A stretch of DNA of 64,000 nucleotides from assembly GCF_020907405.1 (NCBI RefSeq), contig NZ_JAJJOE010000011.1, positions 1 to 64,000 on the forward strand. Reading direction: 5' to 3'. A program made the translations under genes and the position numbers. This DNA comes from Arthrobacter sp. zg-Y769. Lineage in GTDB: Bacteria > Actinomycetota > Actinomycetes > Actinomycetales > Micrococcaceae. Shown here in pieces: positions 26,949 to 35,439 of the stretch. Every line of letters begins with the position of its first letter. Position 1 is the stretch's first letter. A model generated the notes under the pieces. It was not told where the DNA came from, did no database searches, and saw only the letters and a program-made list of their open reading frames with translations.

Positions 26949-27419
26949 ATGAAAAAGACGGCAGCAGGCCTCGCACTCACGGCCCTCACCGGATTCGGAC
27001 TCCTTTCGGCAACACCGGCGCTGGCCGCGCAGCCGCCAGTGCCTCCAGGTCCCCCACTTCCCCCCTACGCGAACTGCACCGAGGCAGCCTCGGAAAACGT
27101 CTACAACATTCCCTCTACCCATCCCCGCTACGGCGCCCATCTGGACAACGACATGGACGGCATCGGATGTGAGGATTCCTCCCGGCCCATGCCCCAGCCG
27201 CAGGGACACCTCGACAGCAACGGCCAATGGACTCCGTCTTACGTCGAGCAGATGCCCGCCCAAGTGGGCAGAGTGCCCGCAGGCGGCGCCAACACAGGCA
27301 TCACGCAGGAGCCGGAGGAATCCAACGCCGGAGCCCTGGCCCTTGGCGGCGGCCTGGTGCTGGCGATGGCAGCAGGCGGCACCTTCGTGGTCCGGCGGGG
27401 CCTCGCCGGCCAGGAATAA
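26949..27419 (+). CDS. Secreted Excalibur calcium-binding domain protein
   Basis: A 156-residue exported protein. A signal peptide (MKKTAAGLALTALTGFGLL ... ALAA, cleavage near 27) is followed by a proline-rich stretch and an Excalibur domain at about 37-77: YANCTEAASENVYNIPSTHPRYGAHLDNDMDGIGCE, with the DxDxDG calcium loop and the paired cysteines. A Gln/Pro-rich linker leads to a C-terminal membrane helix (about 128-147) and the basic tail VVRRGLAG. The tail looks like a sorting signal but has no LPxTG. A class F sortase follows 24 bases after the stop, so the pair is probably linked. Confidence 0.8.
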   Translation: MKKTAAGLALTALTGFGLLSATPALAAQPPVPPGPPLPPYANCTEAASENVYNIPSTHPRYGAHLDNDMDGIGCEDSSRPMPQPQGHLDSNGQWTPSYVEQMPAQVGRVPAGGANTGITQEPEESNAGALALGGGLVLAMAAGGTFVVRRGLAGQE

Positions 27420-27443
27420 GCGGAACCCGGTGAGCGGATAGAC

Positions 27444-28190
27444 ATGGGGAACACTCCGGGCAGCCGCCGCAGACGCTTTGGTGCGGCTGTGGCGGCCGCG
27501 CTTCTCCTCGCAGGGGTCAGCAGCGCCGGGCCGACAAGCGTTCGCGGCACTCCGGCCGCAACAGCGTTAGTCCCGGCTCCCGCTCCCGCTGCCTCCGCAC
27601 CAACAATCCCCGTACCAACCAGCACGGCAACAGCCCCGCCGGTACCCGCGCCGCCGCCGTCGTCGCCGTCGCCGTCAGCGCCTGCCCCAGCGCCCCCTGC
27701 ATCGAACGCCCTGCCCGCGGGAATGCCGGAATCCGCACCGGCAACGTTGCGCATCCCCTCGATCGGGGCGACGTCGAAACTTATCCGCCTGGGCCTGGAC
27801 GACGACGGCGCGCTGCAGGTCCCCCCGGGCAAACCGGGTGCGCCTGCGGGCTGGTACGAGCACTCCCCCACACCGGGCGAGACGGGTCCGGCCGTGCTGC
27901 TGGGGCACGTGAATGCCGAGGGAGGCGGTCCCGGGATTTTCGCCGGCCTCCGCCGGCTCTCCCCCGGTGACCGCATTGAGGTCGTCCGGGAGGACGGCAG
28001 CACGGCGGTCTTCACGGTGCGCAGCGGCGAGCAGTATCCCAAGGACGAATTTCCCACGTCCAAGGTGTACGGAAATACCGCCGGTCCGGAACTTCGCATG
28101 ATTACCTGTGACGGCTATGACCCGAAGACCGGACACTTTGATGACAATTACGTGGTTTATGCGGAGCTGGCTCCGAACGGCGGGCCGTAA
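27444..28190 (+). CDS. Class F sortase
   Basis: A 248-residue membrane-anchored transpeptidase. An N-terminal membrane segment (FGAAVAAALLLAGVSSAG) is followed by a long Pro/Ala/Ser linker to about residue 95 and then the sortase domain. It starts with RIPSIGATSKLIRLGLDDDGALQVPPG. The catalytic His is in LLGHVNAEGGGP (about 154) and the catalytic Cys in MITCDGYDPKTGHF (about 221). Class F enzymes are typical of actinobacteria and their substrates are little known. ATG start close behind the Excalibur gene suggests an enzyme-substrate operon. Confidence 0.85.
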   Translation: MGNTPGSRRRRFGAAVAAALLLAGVSSAGPTSVRGTPAATALVPAPAPAASAPTIPVPTSTATAPPVPAPPPSSPSPSAPAPAPPASNALPAGMPESAPATLRIPSIGATSKLIRLGLDDDGALQVPPGKPGAPAGWYEHSPTPGETGPAVLLGHVNAEGGGPGIFAGLRRLSPGDRIEVVREDGSTAVFTVRSGEQYPKDEFPTSKVYGNTAGPELRMITCDGYDPKTGHFDDNYVVYAELAPNGGP

Positions 28191-28264
28191 CCCGACCCGA
28201 CCTGTGCATTAGGGTTTTCCCGTGGGATCGGCCCGAACCGTGCCGCTGATATGGGGGATGCAGA

Positions 28265-28795
28265 GTGAAACCGACAAAGGGTTCCGGTGGCGGCAACGGC
28301 GCCGGGGAACCAAAAAGGTGGCGGGACAAACCCACTCCCCGGCTTATGTTCACCAAACTGTGTGTGCTTCTCTCCATCATCGGGGGATGCATGATGGTTT
28401 TCGAGGTGGAGACGGACCGCCACATCGTTGACCACGGTGTGCGGGTCGAGGGAATCGTCGAAAGTGCGGACTTCCACCATGCCGGCAAGCACAGTTATGA
28501 AACGACCGTATGGGTGAGATACGACCATCCGGACGGCACCTCCGCCCGGTTTGAACAGAGCGTACGAGGCTCATACGAAGAGGGTCCGAAGGCCAAGGCA
28601 GGGGAAACCGTCACGGTCTCCTACGATCCGTTTACCGACCCGGAGGAAGCAGTAGTGGAAAAACTCCGGGCACGCTACGGACCCACTCCCCTTGGCGTTA
28701 CTGTTCTGCTCCTCGTTGTGGGGATGTTCGAATCACTCTTCACTGCAGCATCGGTACCGGAGCCGCATCCGCCACGGACAAGGGACCCGGCTTAG
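28265..28795 (+). CDS. DUF3592-like membrane protein
   Basis: A 176-residue protein with two membrane helices, about 28-46 (LMFTKLCVLLSIIGGCMMVF) and 142-160, flanking an outer beta-rich domain of about 90 residues. The domain holds the DUF3592 pattern VEGIVESADFHHAG, TVWVRYDHPDGTSARFEQ and VTVSYDPFTDPEEAVVE. Function unknown. GTG 28265 lies close after GGGGGA. Its stop overlaps the convergent GyrI-like gene. Confidence 0.68.
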   Translation: MKPTKGSGGGNGAGEPKRWRDKPTPRLMFTKLCVLLSIIGGCMMVFEVETDRHIVDHGVRVEGIVESADFHHAGKHSYETTVWVRYDHPDGTSARFEQSVRGSYEEGPKAKAGETVTVSYDPFTDPEEAVVEKLRARYGPTPLGVTVLLLVVGMFESLFTAASVPEPHPPRTRDPA

Positions 28796-29415
28796 CCCGT
28801 CACAGGACGCACCGGCTGGCGCAGCACCGTCCGCAGCTTCTCCGGGGCCGCACGACGCGGATCGCTGAGGTACACCTCGTGATGGTCGCCGTTAAACGTC
28901 AAGTGGCGCTCGGGCATCCAGGTGGAGTGCAGGTGGTCCAGGACCGGCGCTTCCGCGTCGTAGGGCCCAACGAAGAGGATCTGCGCCGCAAGACCCTCCG
29001 TGAGTGTCTGCAGCCGCACCTGTTCCAGGCCGGGAAGCTTCTTTTTCGCCGCCACGGAGGCCACGGCCGCGTCCACCATGTCCGTAGTGATCCACTCCGG
29101 CTGGGCAATCAGCATGGTCCAGTCCCAGGCGCCCTTGTCCCGGCGGATAAACGCCTCCGGGTCCTCGGCCCGCCACAAACCTTCCAGCGGGCCGACCGTG
29201 AAGTCCGCGTCCAACTCGTCCTTGGAGGCGAACTTCAGCGAATACGCCACCGGATACAGGCACTCAAGGGCCCGGGTATATTCGGCCGAGGTGTTGGGGT
29301 CGCCGTGCCCGTCGACGGCGAGGTAGTGCATGATCGGCACGTCCACCAGTGTGAAGTCGCCGCCGCGGGGCGCATACAGTTCCGGATAAGACCGTTTCAG
29401 GTCGAACTTTTCCAT
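28792..29415 (-). CDS. GyrI-like (SOUL/AraC effector) small-molecule-binding protein
   Basis: A 207-residue stand-alone GyrI-like domain protein. It starts EKFDLKRSYPELYAPRGGDFTLVDVPIMHYLAVDGHGDPNT, and later has GLWRAEDPEAFIRRDKGAWDWTMLIAQPEW and the C-terminal HLTFNGDHHEVYLSDPRRAAPEKLRTVLRQPV typical of this actinobacterial branch. Such proteins bind or hydrolyse small electrophiles or drugs. The ligand is unknown. Convergent with the DUF3592 gene. Confidence 0.8.
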   Translation of the reverse strand: MEKFDLKRSYPELYAPRGGDFTLVDVPIMHYLAVDGHGDPNTSAEYTRALECLYPVAYSLKFASKDELDADFTVGPLEGLWRAEDPEAFIRRDKGAWDWTMLIAQPEWITTDMVDAAVASVAAKKKLPGLEQVRLQTLTEGLAAQILFVGPYDAEAPVLDHLHSTWMPERHLTFNGDHHEVYLSDPRRAAPEKLRTVLRQPVRPVTG

Positions 29416-29526
29416 GCGCTGTCCACCTTTCGAGCGGCTTTCCAGCGTAGGCGCCCGCGCCCGGATACGGGGAGGCCCGGTCCCTGAGTACGGCCCGGCA
29501 GGTCAAAAGCACCAGCAGGCACTAGA

Positions 29527-29557
29527 ACGGCGGCCCCCGGAAACCGGGGACCGCCGT
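29527..29557. terminator. Hairpin downstream of the DUF3151 gene
   Basis: ACGGCGG and CCCCGG pair with CCGGGG and CCGCCGT around an AAA loop (29527-29557), 21 bases after the DUF3151 stop on the minus strand. A T run is nearly absent. It most likely ends the fba-DUF3151 transcript. Confidence 0.65.
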
Positions 29558-29577
29558 CGTCGTAATGGAAGAGGAGC

Positions 29578-30000
29578 CTACAGGCCTTCGATGGCTGCCT
29601 TGGCCTGCGGATCGGAATCGTCGAGGAACTTGCGGATCCGGTCCACTTCCTCGGTCTCGCCGATCGCGGCTGCGGCCCGGCCCAGCGCGTACAGCGAGCG
29701 CAGGAAACCGCGGTTAGGCACGTGCGACCACGGGATGGGGCCGATGCCGCGCCAGCCGGCACGTCGCAGGGAATCCAGTCCGCGGTGGTAACCCACCCGG
29801 GCGTACGCATAGGACTCGACGTTCTGGCCCTCCTCGAACGCTTCGTCCGCGAGCGCGGCCCACACCTGCGAGGAGGTGGGGAACTGTGCTGCGAGGTCCA
29901 CCGGCTCGTCGCCTGCTTCCAGGCGGGCGACGACGTCGGTCTCCTCCGGCAGGTAGGTGGCGTCCGGGCCGAGGAGGTTCTTGCGGAATTCGTCTGACAT
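29578..30000 (-). CDS. DUF3151 family protein
   Basis: A 140-residue soluble protein of the actinobacterial DUF3151 family: MSDEFRKNLLGPDATYLPEE at the start, SQVWAALADEAFEEGQNVESYAYARVGYHRGLDSLRRAGWRG and VPNRGFLRSLYALGRAAAAIGE in the middle. The helical repeats recall tetratricopeptide proteins. Function unknown. Its ATG overlaps the fba stop by one base (TAATG), so it is translated from the same message; the pairing with fba is common in the phylum. Confidence 0.9.
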   Translation of the reverse strand: MSDEFRKNLLGPDATYLPEETDVVARLEAGDEPVDLAAQFPTSSQVWAALADEAFEEGQNVESYAYARVGYHRGLDSLRRAGWRGIGPIPWSHVPNRGFLRSLYALGRAAAAIGETEEVDRIRKFLDDSDPQAKAAIEGL

Positions 30001-31019
30001 TAGAGTGCCTTACCTGCCGATCCAAGGTTCTGTGCTGCTTCGACCACGCGGGCGGCCATGCCCTTTTCGGCGGAGGCACCCCAGACGCGCGGATCGTACA
30101 TCTTCTTGTTGCCCACTTCGCCGTCCACCTTCAGCACGCCGTCGTAGTTGCGCAGCATGTGGTCCACCACCGGACGCGTGTAGGCGTACTGGGTGTCGGT
30201 ATCGATGTTCATCTTGACGACGCCGTAGGAGACGGCGTCGGCGATCTCCTGGGCGGAGGAACCCGAGCCGCCGTGGAAGACCAGGTCGAACGGACGGTCC
30301 TTGCCAATGGATTCACCCACGGAGTCCTGGATTTCCTTGAGGATCTCCGGGCGCAGCTTCACGCCGCCGGGCTTGTACACGCCGTGCACGTTACCGAAGG
30401 TCAGGGCCGTGATGTAGCGGCCCTTGCTGCCGTCGCCGAGGGCTTCGATGGTGGCCATGCCGTCCTGGACCGTGGTGTAGAGCTTGTCGTTGATGGCGTT
30501 TTCCACGCCGTCCTCTTCACCGCCCACGGTGCCGATTTCCACCTCGAGGATGATCTTGGCGGCCGCCGTGCGCGCCAGCAGTTCCTGCGCGATGCGCAGG
30601 TTGTCGTCCAGGGTTTCGGCCGAGCCGTCCCACATGTGCGAGTTGAAGATCGGGTCCTCGCCGCGCTTGACGGCGGCTTCGGAGGCGGCCAGCAGCGGCA
30701 GGACAAAGTCGTCCAGCTTGTCCTTGGGGCAGTGGTCGGTGTGCAGCGCAATGTTCACGTTGTAGCTCTTGGCTACTTCCTTGGCGTAGGCAGCGAACGC
30801 GAGCGAACCAGTGACCATGTTCTTCACCGAGGCGCCGGACCAGTAGGCCGAGCCGCCGGTGGATACCTGCACAATGCCGTCCGAACCTGCTTCGGCGAAA
30901 CCTGCGAGCGCAGCGTTGAGGGTCTGCGAGGAGGTGACGTTGACCGCCGGATACGCGAAGCCCCCTGCCTTGGCTCGGTCGATCATCTCGGCATAAATCT
31001 CCGGGGTTGCAATAGGCAT
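30000..31019 (-). CDS. fbaA: Class II fructose-bisphosphate aldolase
   Basis: Zinc-dependent cleavage of fructose 1,6-bisphosphate in glycolysis and its reverse. The 339-residue protein has the metal-binding HTDHCPKDKLD near residue 95, the glycine-rich VFHGGSGSS near 250, and NIDTDTQYAYTRPV near 275. ATG 31019 (MPIATPEIY) follows TTGGAG and gives the usual family start; an in-frame ATG 14 codons earlier (31061) also has AAGGAG in front. First gene of an operon with DUF3151. Confidence 0.96.
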   Translation of the reverse strand: MPIATPEIYAEMIDRAKAGGFAYPAVNVTSSQTLNAALAGFAEAGSDGIVQVSTGGSAYWSGASVKNMVTGSLAFAAYAKEVAKSYNVNIALHTDHCPKDKLDDFVLPLLAASEAAVKRGEDPIFNSHMWDGSAETLDDNLRIAQELLARTAAAKIILEVEIGTVGGEEDGVENAINDKLYTTVQDGMATIEALGDGSKGRYITALTFGNVHGVYKPGGVKLRPEILKEIQDSVGESIGKDRPFDLVFHGGSGSSAQEIADAVSYGVVKMNIDTDTQYAYTRPVVDHMLRNYDGVLKVDGEVGNKKMYDPRVWGASAEKGMAARVVEAAQNLGSAGKAL

Positions 31020-31144
31020 GCTGACTCCAAGGTCGATTGCGGCAGGGCCTTCAGCCCTCATTGGCTCCTTACATCCTAGCCACAAGTGTCCTTGCGGCAT
31101 CAGGTACCGCGGCCGGATTACGACGGCGGCTTCCGGCCCCGCCC

Positions 31145-31816
31145 TTAGCCCACCTTCTGGCCGAACACGTGCCGGCGGATCCAGCCGTGCATCGCGATGG
31201 CGGCAGCGGAACCGGCGTTGATGGAACGGGTGGAGCCGAACTGGGCAATGGACAGGGTGGCGTCCGCAGCGGCGTGGACTTCCGGGCTGAGGCCCGGCCC
31301 TTCCTGACCGAAGACCAGCACGCAGTTTTCCGGCAGCTCGTAGGTCTCCAGCGGCACGGAGTCCGGAAAGTTGTCGATCCCGATGATGCGCAGTCCCTCG
31401 CCGCGCGCCCATTCGACGAAGTCCTCCACCGTGGGGTGATGGCGCACGTGCTGGTAGCGGTCGGTGACCATGGCCCCGCGGCGGTTCCACCGGCGCCGTC
31501 CGATGATGTGCACTTCCTTCGCCATAAAGGCATTGGCCGTGCGGACCACCGTTCCGATATTGAAATCGTGCTGCCAGTTCTCGATTGCCACGTGGAACGG
31601 ATGCCGGCGCGTGTCCAGGTCCGCCACAATCGCGTCATGCTTCCAGTACCGGTATTCATCCACCACGTTGCGGGCGTCGCCGTTGGCCAGCAGTTCCGGG
31701 TCCCAGTGATCCCCCTCGGGCGCGGGACCCTTCCAGGGACCAACGCCTACCTGGTGGGTCGGGGCTGCGGGTTCATCTGCGGTGTCGTCACTGAGTTCTG
31801 AGGGGCTGTCTATCAC
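31145..31816 (-). CDS. SpoU/TrmH-family RNA methyltransferase
   Basis: A 223-residue SPOUT methyltransferase that 2'-O-methylates RNA, probably tRNA. The three motifs are visible: NIGTVVRTANAF (about 85), CVLVFGQEGPGLSPEV (about 165) and LSIAQFGSTRSINAGSAAAIAMH (about 188), which form the trefoil knot for S-adenosylmethionine. GTG start with a weak, close ribosome site. Lies upstream of fba on the same strand, but separated by 125 bases that contain the fba ribosome site and probable promoter. Confidence 0.9.
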   Translation of the reverse strand: MIDSPSELSDDTADEPAAPTHQVGVGPWKGPAPEGDHWDPELLANGDARNVVDEYRYWKHDAIVADLDTRRHPFHVAIENWQHDFNIGTVVRTANAFMAKEVHIIGRRRWNRRGAMVTDRYQHVRHHPTVEDFVEWARGEGLRIIGIDNFPDSVPLETYELPENCVLVFGQEGPGLSPEVHAAADATLSIAQFGSTRSINAGSAAAIAMHGWIRRHVFGQKVG

Positions 31817-31933
31817 CCTTCCAGCCTAAGGTGAAAGACTGGCAGCGCCCGCTTCCGGCCCTCCGCCCCTAGATCCCGGCCGCGGCACGGCACGCACGTT
31901 TCAGGCAGCGAAGTACGCGAGAAATGAGAGACC

Positions 31934-32725
31934 GTGGGCGAAAACGAGAACATTGAATGCTGGCTGACGGACATGGACGGGGTGCTGGTCCACGAAAACC
32001 ACCCCATCCCCGGCGCGGCCGAACTCATCGACCGCTGGGTGTCCACGTCCAAGCGCTTCCTGGTGCTGACCAACAATTCGATCTACACCCCGCGCGATCT
32101 CGCTGCACGCCTGCGTGCCTCGGGACTGGAAGTGCCGGAGGAAAACCTCTGGACCTCCGCGCTGGCCACGGCCGAGTTCCTCAAGGACCAGGTAAAGAAC
32201 TCCGGCACTCCGGGGCGTTGCTTTGTGGTGGGCGAGGCAGGCTTGACGACGGCGCTGCACGAGGCAGGCATGATCCTCACCGACACCACTCCGGACTACG
32301 TGGTGCTGGGCGAGACCCGCACGTATTCCTTTGGCACCATCACCAAGGCAATCCGCCTGATCCTGGACGGCGCCCGCTTCATCGCCACCAACCCGGACGT
32401 CACGGGCCCCTCGCAGGAGGGCCCGCTCCCGGCCACCGGCGCCATTGCGGCACTGATCACGGCGGCCACCAAGATGGAGCCCTACATTGTGGGCAAGCCG
32501 AACCCGATGATGTTCCGGTCCGCCATGCGCAAGATCGATGCCCACTCCGAAACCACGGCCATGATCGGCGACCGGATGGACACCGACATCGTGGCCGGCA
32601 TCGAGGCGGGACTGCACACCGTGCTTGTGCTCAGCGGCATCACCCAGCGGGAGGACATCAACCGGTATCCGTTCCGGCCCACGCAGATCATGAACTCGGT
32701 GGCGGACCTGATCAACACCATCTGA
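31934..32725 (+). CDS. HAD-IIA family phosphatase (NagD type)
   Basis: A 263-residue phosphohydrolase of the NagD/PNPase-like HAD IIA group. Motif I is LTDMDGVLVHENHPIPGA (about 10), motif II LTNNSIYT (about 46), then the cap with TRTYSFGTITKAIRLI and motif III/IV in GKPNPMMF...MIGDRMDTDIVAGIEAGL. Substrates are likely nucleotides or sugar phosphates. GTG start, divergent from the methyltransferase gene. Confidence 0.9.
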   Translation: MGENENIECWLTDMDGVLVHENHPIPGAAELIDRWVSTSKRFLVLTNNSIYTPRDLAARLRASGLEVPEENLWTSALATAEFLKDQVKNSGTPGRCFVVGEAGLTTALHEAGMILTDTTPDYVVLGETRTYSFGTITKAIRLILDGARFIATNPDVTGPSQEGPLPATGAIAALITAATKMEPYIVGKPNPMMFRSAMRKIDAHSETTAMIGDRMDTDIVAGIEAGLHTVLVLSGITQREDINRYPFRPTQIMNSVADLINTI

Positions 32726-32752
32726 TCCCTCCCGGATCCCTGCCCGGTGCCG

Positions 32753-33811
32753 TTATTCCTCCGGCCGGACTCGCGCTGCGGATTCGGCCGGGTCGAAGAG
32801 CCGTAGAACCTCGAACAGCACGTCCTCATAGACTGCAGGGTTCCACTGCGGGCTGGCGTGGGCCGGGAGGGCGCCGAGGGTGACCAGCGAACTGGTCAGC
32901 AGGATGTCCCCGAATGCGGCCTCCCAGCCGGCCCGGGCCACGGCATAGTCCACTGTCCTGTCCTCCGGGTTTCCAATAAACGCCATCTTTGTCCGGCCCA
33001 GTGCTCCCGAGAAGCGGGGCGCCGTGAAGTGGTAGATATAGGACGCCTGGGCCTGGATGAGCCGGCTGGACGGTGCCAGCGGCGAAAGCTGTTCCAGGGT
33101 CTGTTCCGCGACCGTGCGCCAGGACCGTTCGTTCCTGTGGAGCACGCGTTCGCCCAGTTCGTAGCCGCCGCGCAGGCCGGTGGTGATCCGGTAGCCGTTG
33201 TCATAGAGGAACACCGCACCCTTGAACATGGCCTGGTCGCGGACCGCATTCCGTCCGGACGGGCTGGAGTCCAGGACAATCAGGTCGACGACGACGCCCC
33301 GGTCGGCCAGCCCGGCGGCCACCTGTACCGCCAGCATTCCGCCGAAGCTGTGCCCGTAAAAGTAGACGCGCTTCAGCGAGTGTTCCCGGATGGCTGCGTG
33401 CACCGCTTCCAGTATTTCCGGAACGTTCAGGCCAAGGTTCGAATAGCCGATTCCGGCCAACCGCCCCCGTGTGGCCATTGCCGGGCACAGGGAGCCCAGC
33501 AGCCAGCGGGTTTCCTCCCAGCTCGTTTTGTAACCGGGGAACAGGAACCACATGGCATGCGGAAACCGGCGGTCGGCGTCGTCGTCGGGCACCTGCAGGA
33601 TCTCCAGCTCTTCCCGGTACTGCTGGATGCGGTCGGTGGCCACCAGATCGGTGCTCAGCAGGATTCCCGCGAGCGAACCCGCAAGGAAGCGGCGCCGGGA
33701 TACCCGGCGCAGGTCTGATGTGGTCCGCAGGAGGTCCAACGGATCAGGAGGTTCCAGCCCCGACGAACCTGTGCCGCGCGGGTTGCTGCGGCTATCCGAG
33801 CCCGAGTTCAT
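32753..33811 (-). CDS. Exported alpha/beta hydrolase with Tat signal
   Basis: A 352-residue protein with a twin-arginine signal (RRVSRRRFLAGSLAGILLSTDLVA, about 35-58) and an alpha/beta hydrolase or thioesterase-like domain. The elbow reads YFYGHSFGGMLAVQ (about 170); a candidate acid is in LDSSPSGRN and a candidate His in LPAHASPQW. It probably acts outside the membrane, on an ester or amide I cannot name. ATG 33811 lies inside the last codons of pyrE (20-base overlap), so it is probably the second gene of a pyrE transcript. Confidence 0.75.
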   Translation of the reverse strand: MNSGSDSRSNPRGTGSSGLEPPDPLDLLRTTSDLRRVSRRRFLAGSLAGILLSTDLVATDRIQQYREELEILQVPDDDADRRFPHAMWFLFPGYKTSWEETRWLLGSLCPAMATRGRLAGIGYSNLGLNVPEILEAVHAAIREHSLKRVYFYGHSFGGMLAVQVAAGLADRGVVVDLIVLDSSPSGRNAVRDQAMFKGAVFLYDNGYRITTGLRGGYELGERVLHRNERSWRTVAEQTLEQLSPLAPSSRLIQAQASYIYHFTAPRFSGALGRTKMAFIGNPEDRTVDYAVARAGWEAAFGDILLTSSLVTLGALPAHASPQWNPAVYEDVLFEVLRLFDPAESAARVRPEE

Positions 33812-34361
33812 CCTTGCCAAACGCGAACAGGTAGGGGACTCCGGCCTCGGCCTCAATGCGTTCCTTGGCCCCGGTGTCCCGGTCCACAATCACCGCCACG
33901 GCCACCACGTTGCCTCCGGCGCTGCGTACGCCCTCGACGGCGGTCAGCGCCGATCCGCCGGTGGTGGACGTGTCTTCCAGAACCACCACATTGCGGCCGG
34001 CGACGTCGGGGCCTTCCACCTGGCGGCCCATGCCGTAGGACTTCTGCGCCTTGCGCACTACAAAGGCGTCCACGGCGCGGCCGGCCCGGGTGGCCGCATG
34101 CATCACGGCAGTGCCCACCGGGTCCGCGCCCATGGTCAGTCCGCCTGCGTTGGTGAACTCAATGCCCGCACTGTCGAGCAGTTCCAGCATCACCTCGCCG
34201 ACCAGCACCGACGCTTCGTGCTGCAGCGTGACGCGGCGCAGGTCAATGTAGTAGTCCGCCTCGGCACCGGAGGAAAGCACCACTTTGCCGCGCACCACCG
34301 CCAGCTCCGTGATCAGTTCGAGCAGCCGGGCGCGTGACGGGGCAATCGCGGGCGAAGTCAT
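33792..34361 (-). CDS. pyrE: Orotate phosphoribosyltransferase
   Basis: Adds ribose phosphate from PRPP to orotate in pyrimidine synthesis. The 189-residue product has SSGAEADYYIDLRR near residue 30, AGRAVDAFVVRKAQKSYGMGRQVEG, and the PRPP-binding VVVLEDTSTTGGSALTAVE near residue 124. It stands away from the other pyr genes, as is common in this group. ATG at 34361. Confidence 0.95.
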   Translation of the reverse strand: MTSPAIAPSRARLLELITELAVVRGKVVLSSGAEADYYIDLRRVTLQHEASVLVGEVMLELLDSAGIEFTNAGGLTMGADPVGTAVMHAATRAGRAVDAFVVRKAQKSYGMGRQVEGPDVAGRNVVVLEDTSTTGGSALTAVEGVRSAGGNVVAVAVIVDRDTGAKERIEAEAGVPYLFAFGKDELGLG

Positions 34362-34512
34362 GGCTCAATCCTAGCCACGGGCAACGGGAGGACACGGCTT
34401 TGCTCCCTTATGCGTTGGCGGCGCCGGTCGATTCGGTCCCTGACCCTGCCCGGCCCTGACTCACGCGGCTTTCCCCGGGCACGGCGCGGCAGTCGGATAT
34501 AGGCTGTGATCC

Positions 34513-35334
34513 ATGCGGAAACTACAAGCGGAAATCATTGCCGAACTGGGAGTTCAGCCCACTATTGATGCGGCCGCGGAAATCCGCCGCCGGGTGGACT
34601 TCCTCAAGGACTATCTGCACGCCTCGCACTCCAAGGGGTACGTTCTGGGCATCAGCGGCGGCGTGGATTCCACGCTCGCGGGCAAGCTTGCGCAGCTGGC
34701 TGTGGACGAGCTGAACGCCGAAGGCACCCAGGCACGGTTCATCGCCGTGCGGCTGCCCTACAAGGTCCAGCATGACGAAGCGGACGCCCAGGCCGCCCTC
34801 GAGTTCATCGCCCCGTCCGAGTCCCTGGTCTACAACGTTGGACCGGCCGTGGACGGTTTCGAGGCCGAGTACGTGAAAATGACCGGTGAGAAGATCACCG
34901 ATTTCAACAAGGGCAACATCAAGGCCCGGGTGCGGATGACGGCACAGTACGCGGTGGCCGGCCAGCACAACCTGCTGGTGATCGGTACCGACCACGCCGC
35001 CGAATCCGTCACGGGATTCTTCACGAAGTTCGGCGACGGCGGCGCGGACCTGCTGCCCCTCTCCGGCCTGGACAAGCGCCAGAACCGGGCACTGCTGGCC
35101 GAACTGGGTGCTCCCGGGAAGCTCATCGGCAAGGCGCCCACCGCTGATCTGCTGGATGACAGGCCCGGCCAGACCGACGAAACCGAGCTGGGCCTGAGTT
35201 ACGACACCATCGACGGGTATCTGGAAGGCGAGGACACCCCCGCCGAAGCTGCCGAAAAGATCGAGGCGCGCTTTGTGATGACCCGGCACAAGCGCACCGT
35301 ACCGGTCACCGTTTCCGACACCTGGTGGAAATAG
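34513..35334 (+). CDS. nadE: NH3-dependent NAD synthetase
   Basis: Converts nicotinate adenine dinucleotide to NAD with ammonia and ATP. The 273-residue single-domain enzyme has the PP-loop [11 protein letters not shown] (about 49), [44 protein letters not shown], and [21 protein letters not shown]. It lacks the glutaminase domain. Length matches E. coli NadE. A strong terminator follows. Confidence 0.95.
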   Translation: MRKLQAEIIAELGVQPTIDAAAEIRRRVDFLKDYLHASHSKGYVLGISGGVDSTLAGKLAQLAVDELNAEGTQARFIAVRLPYKVQHDEADAQAALEFIAPSESLVYNVGPAVDGFEAEYVKMTGEKITDFNKGNIKARVRMTAQYAVAGQHNLLVIGTDHAAESVTGFFTKFGDGGADLLPLSGLDKRQNRALLAELGAPGKLIGKAPTADLLDDRPGQTDETELGLSYDTIDGYLEGEDTPAEAAEKIEARFVMTRHKRTVPVTVSDTWWK

Positions 35335-35351
35335 CCCCGCTGCAGAAACGG

Positions 35352-35395
35352 CCATCCCCGCTGCGGGCGGTGTGTTCCGCCCGCAGCGGGGATGG
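35352..35395 (+). terminator. Strong hairpin terminator after nadE
   Basis: A perfect 19-base stem, CCATCCCCGCTGCGGGCGG (35352-35370) with its complement at 35377-35395, around TGTGTT. No T run follows. It separates nadE from xth. Confidence 0.8.
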
Positions 35396-35439
35396 CGGTG
35401 CGCAGTGTGGAGGCCGACGGGATTCGGTAACGTAGCAGT

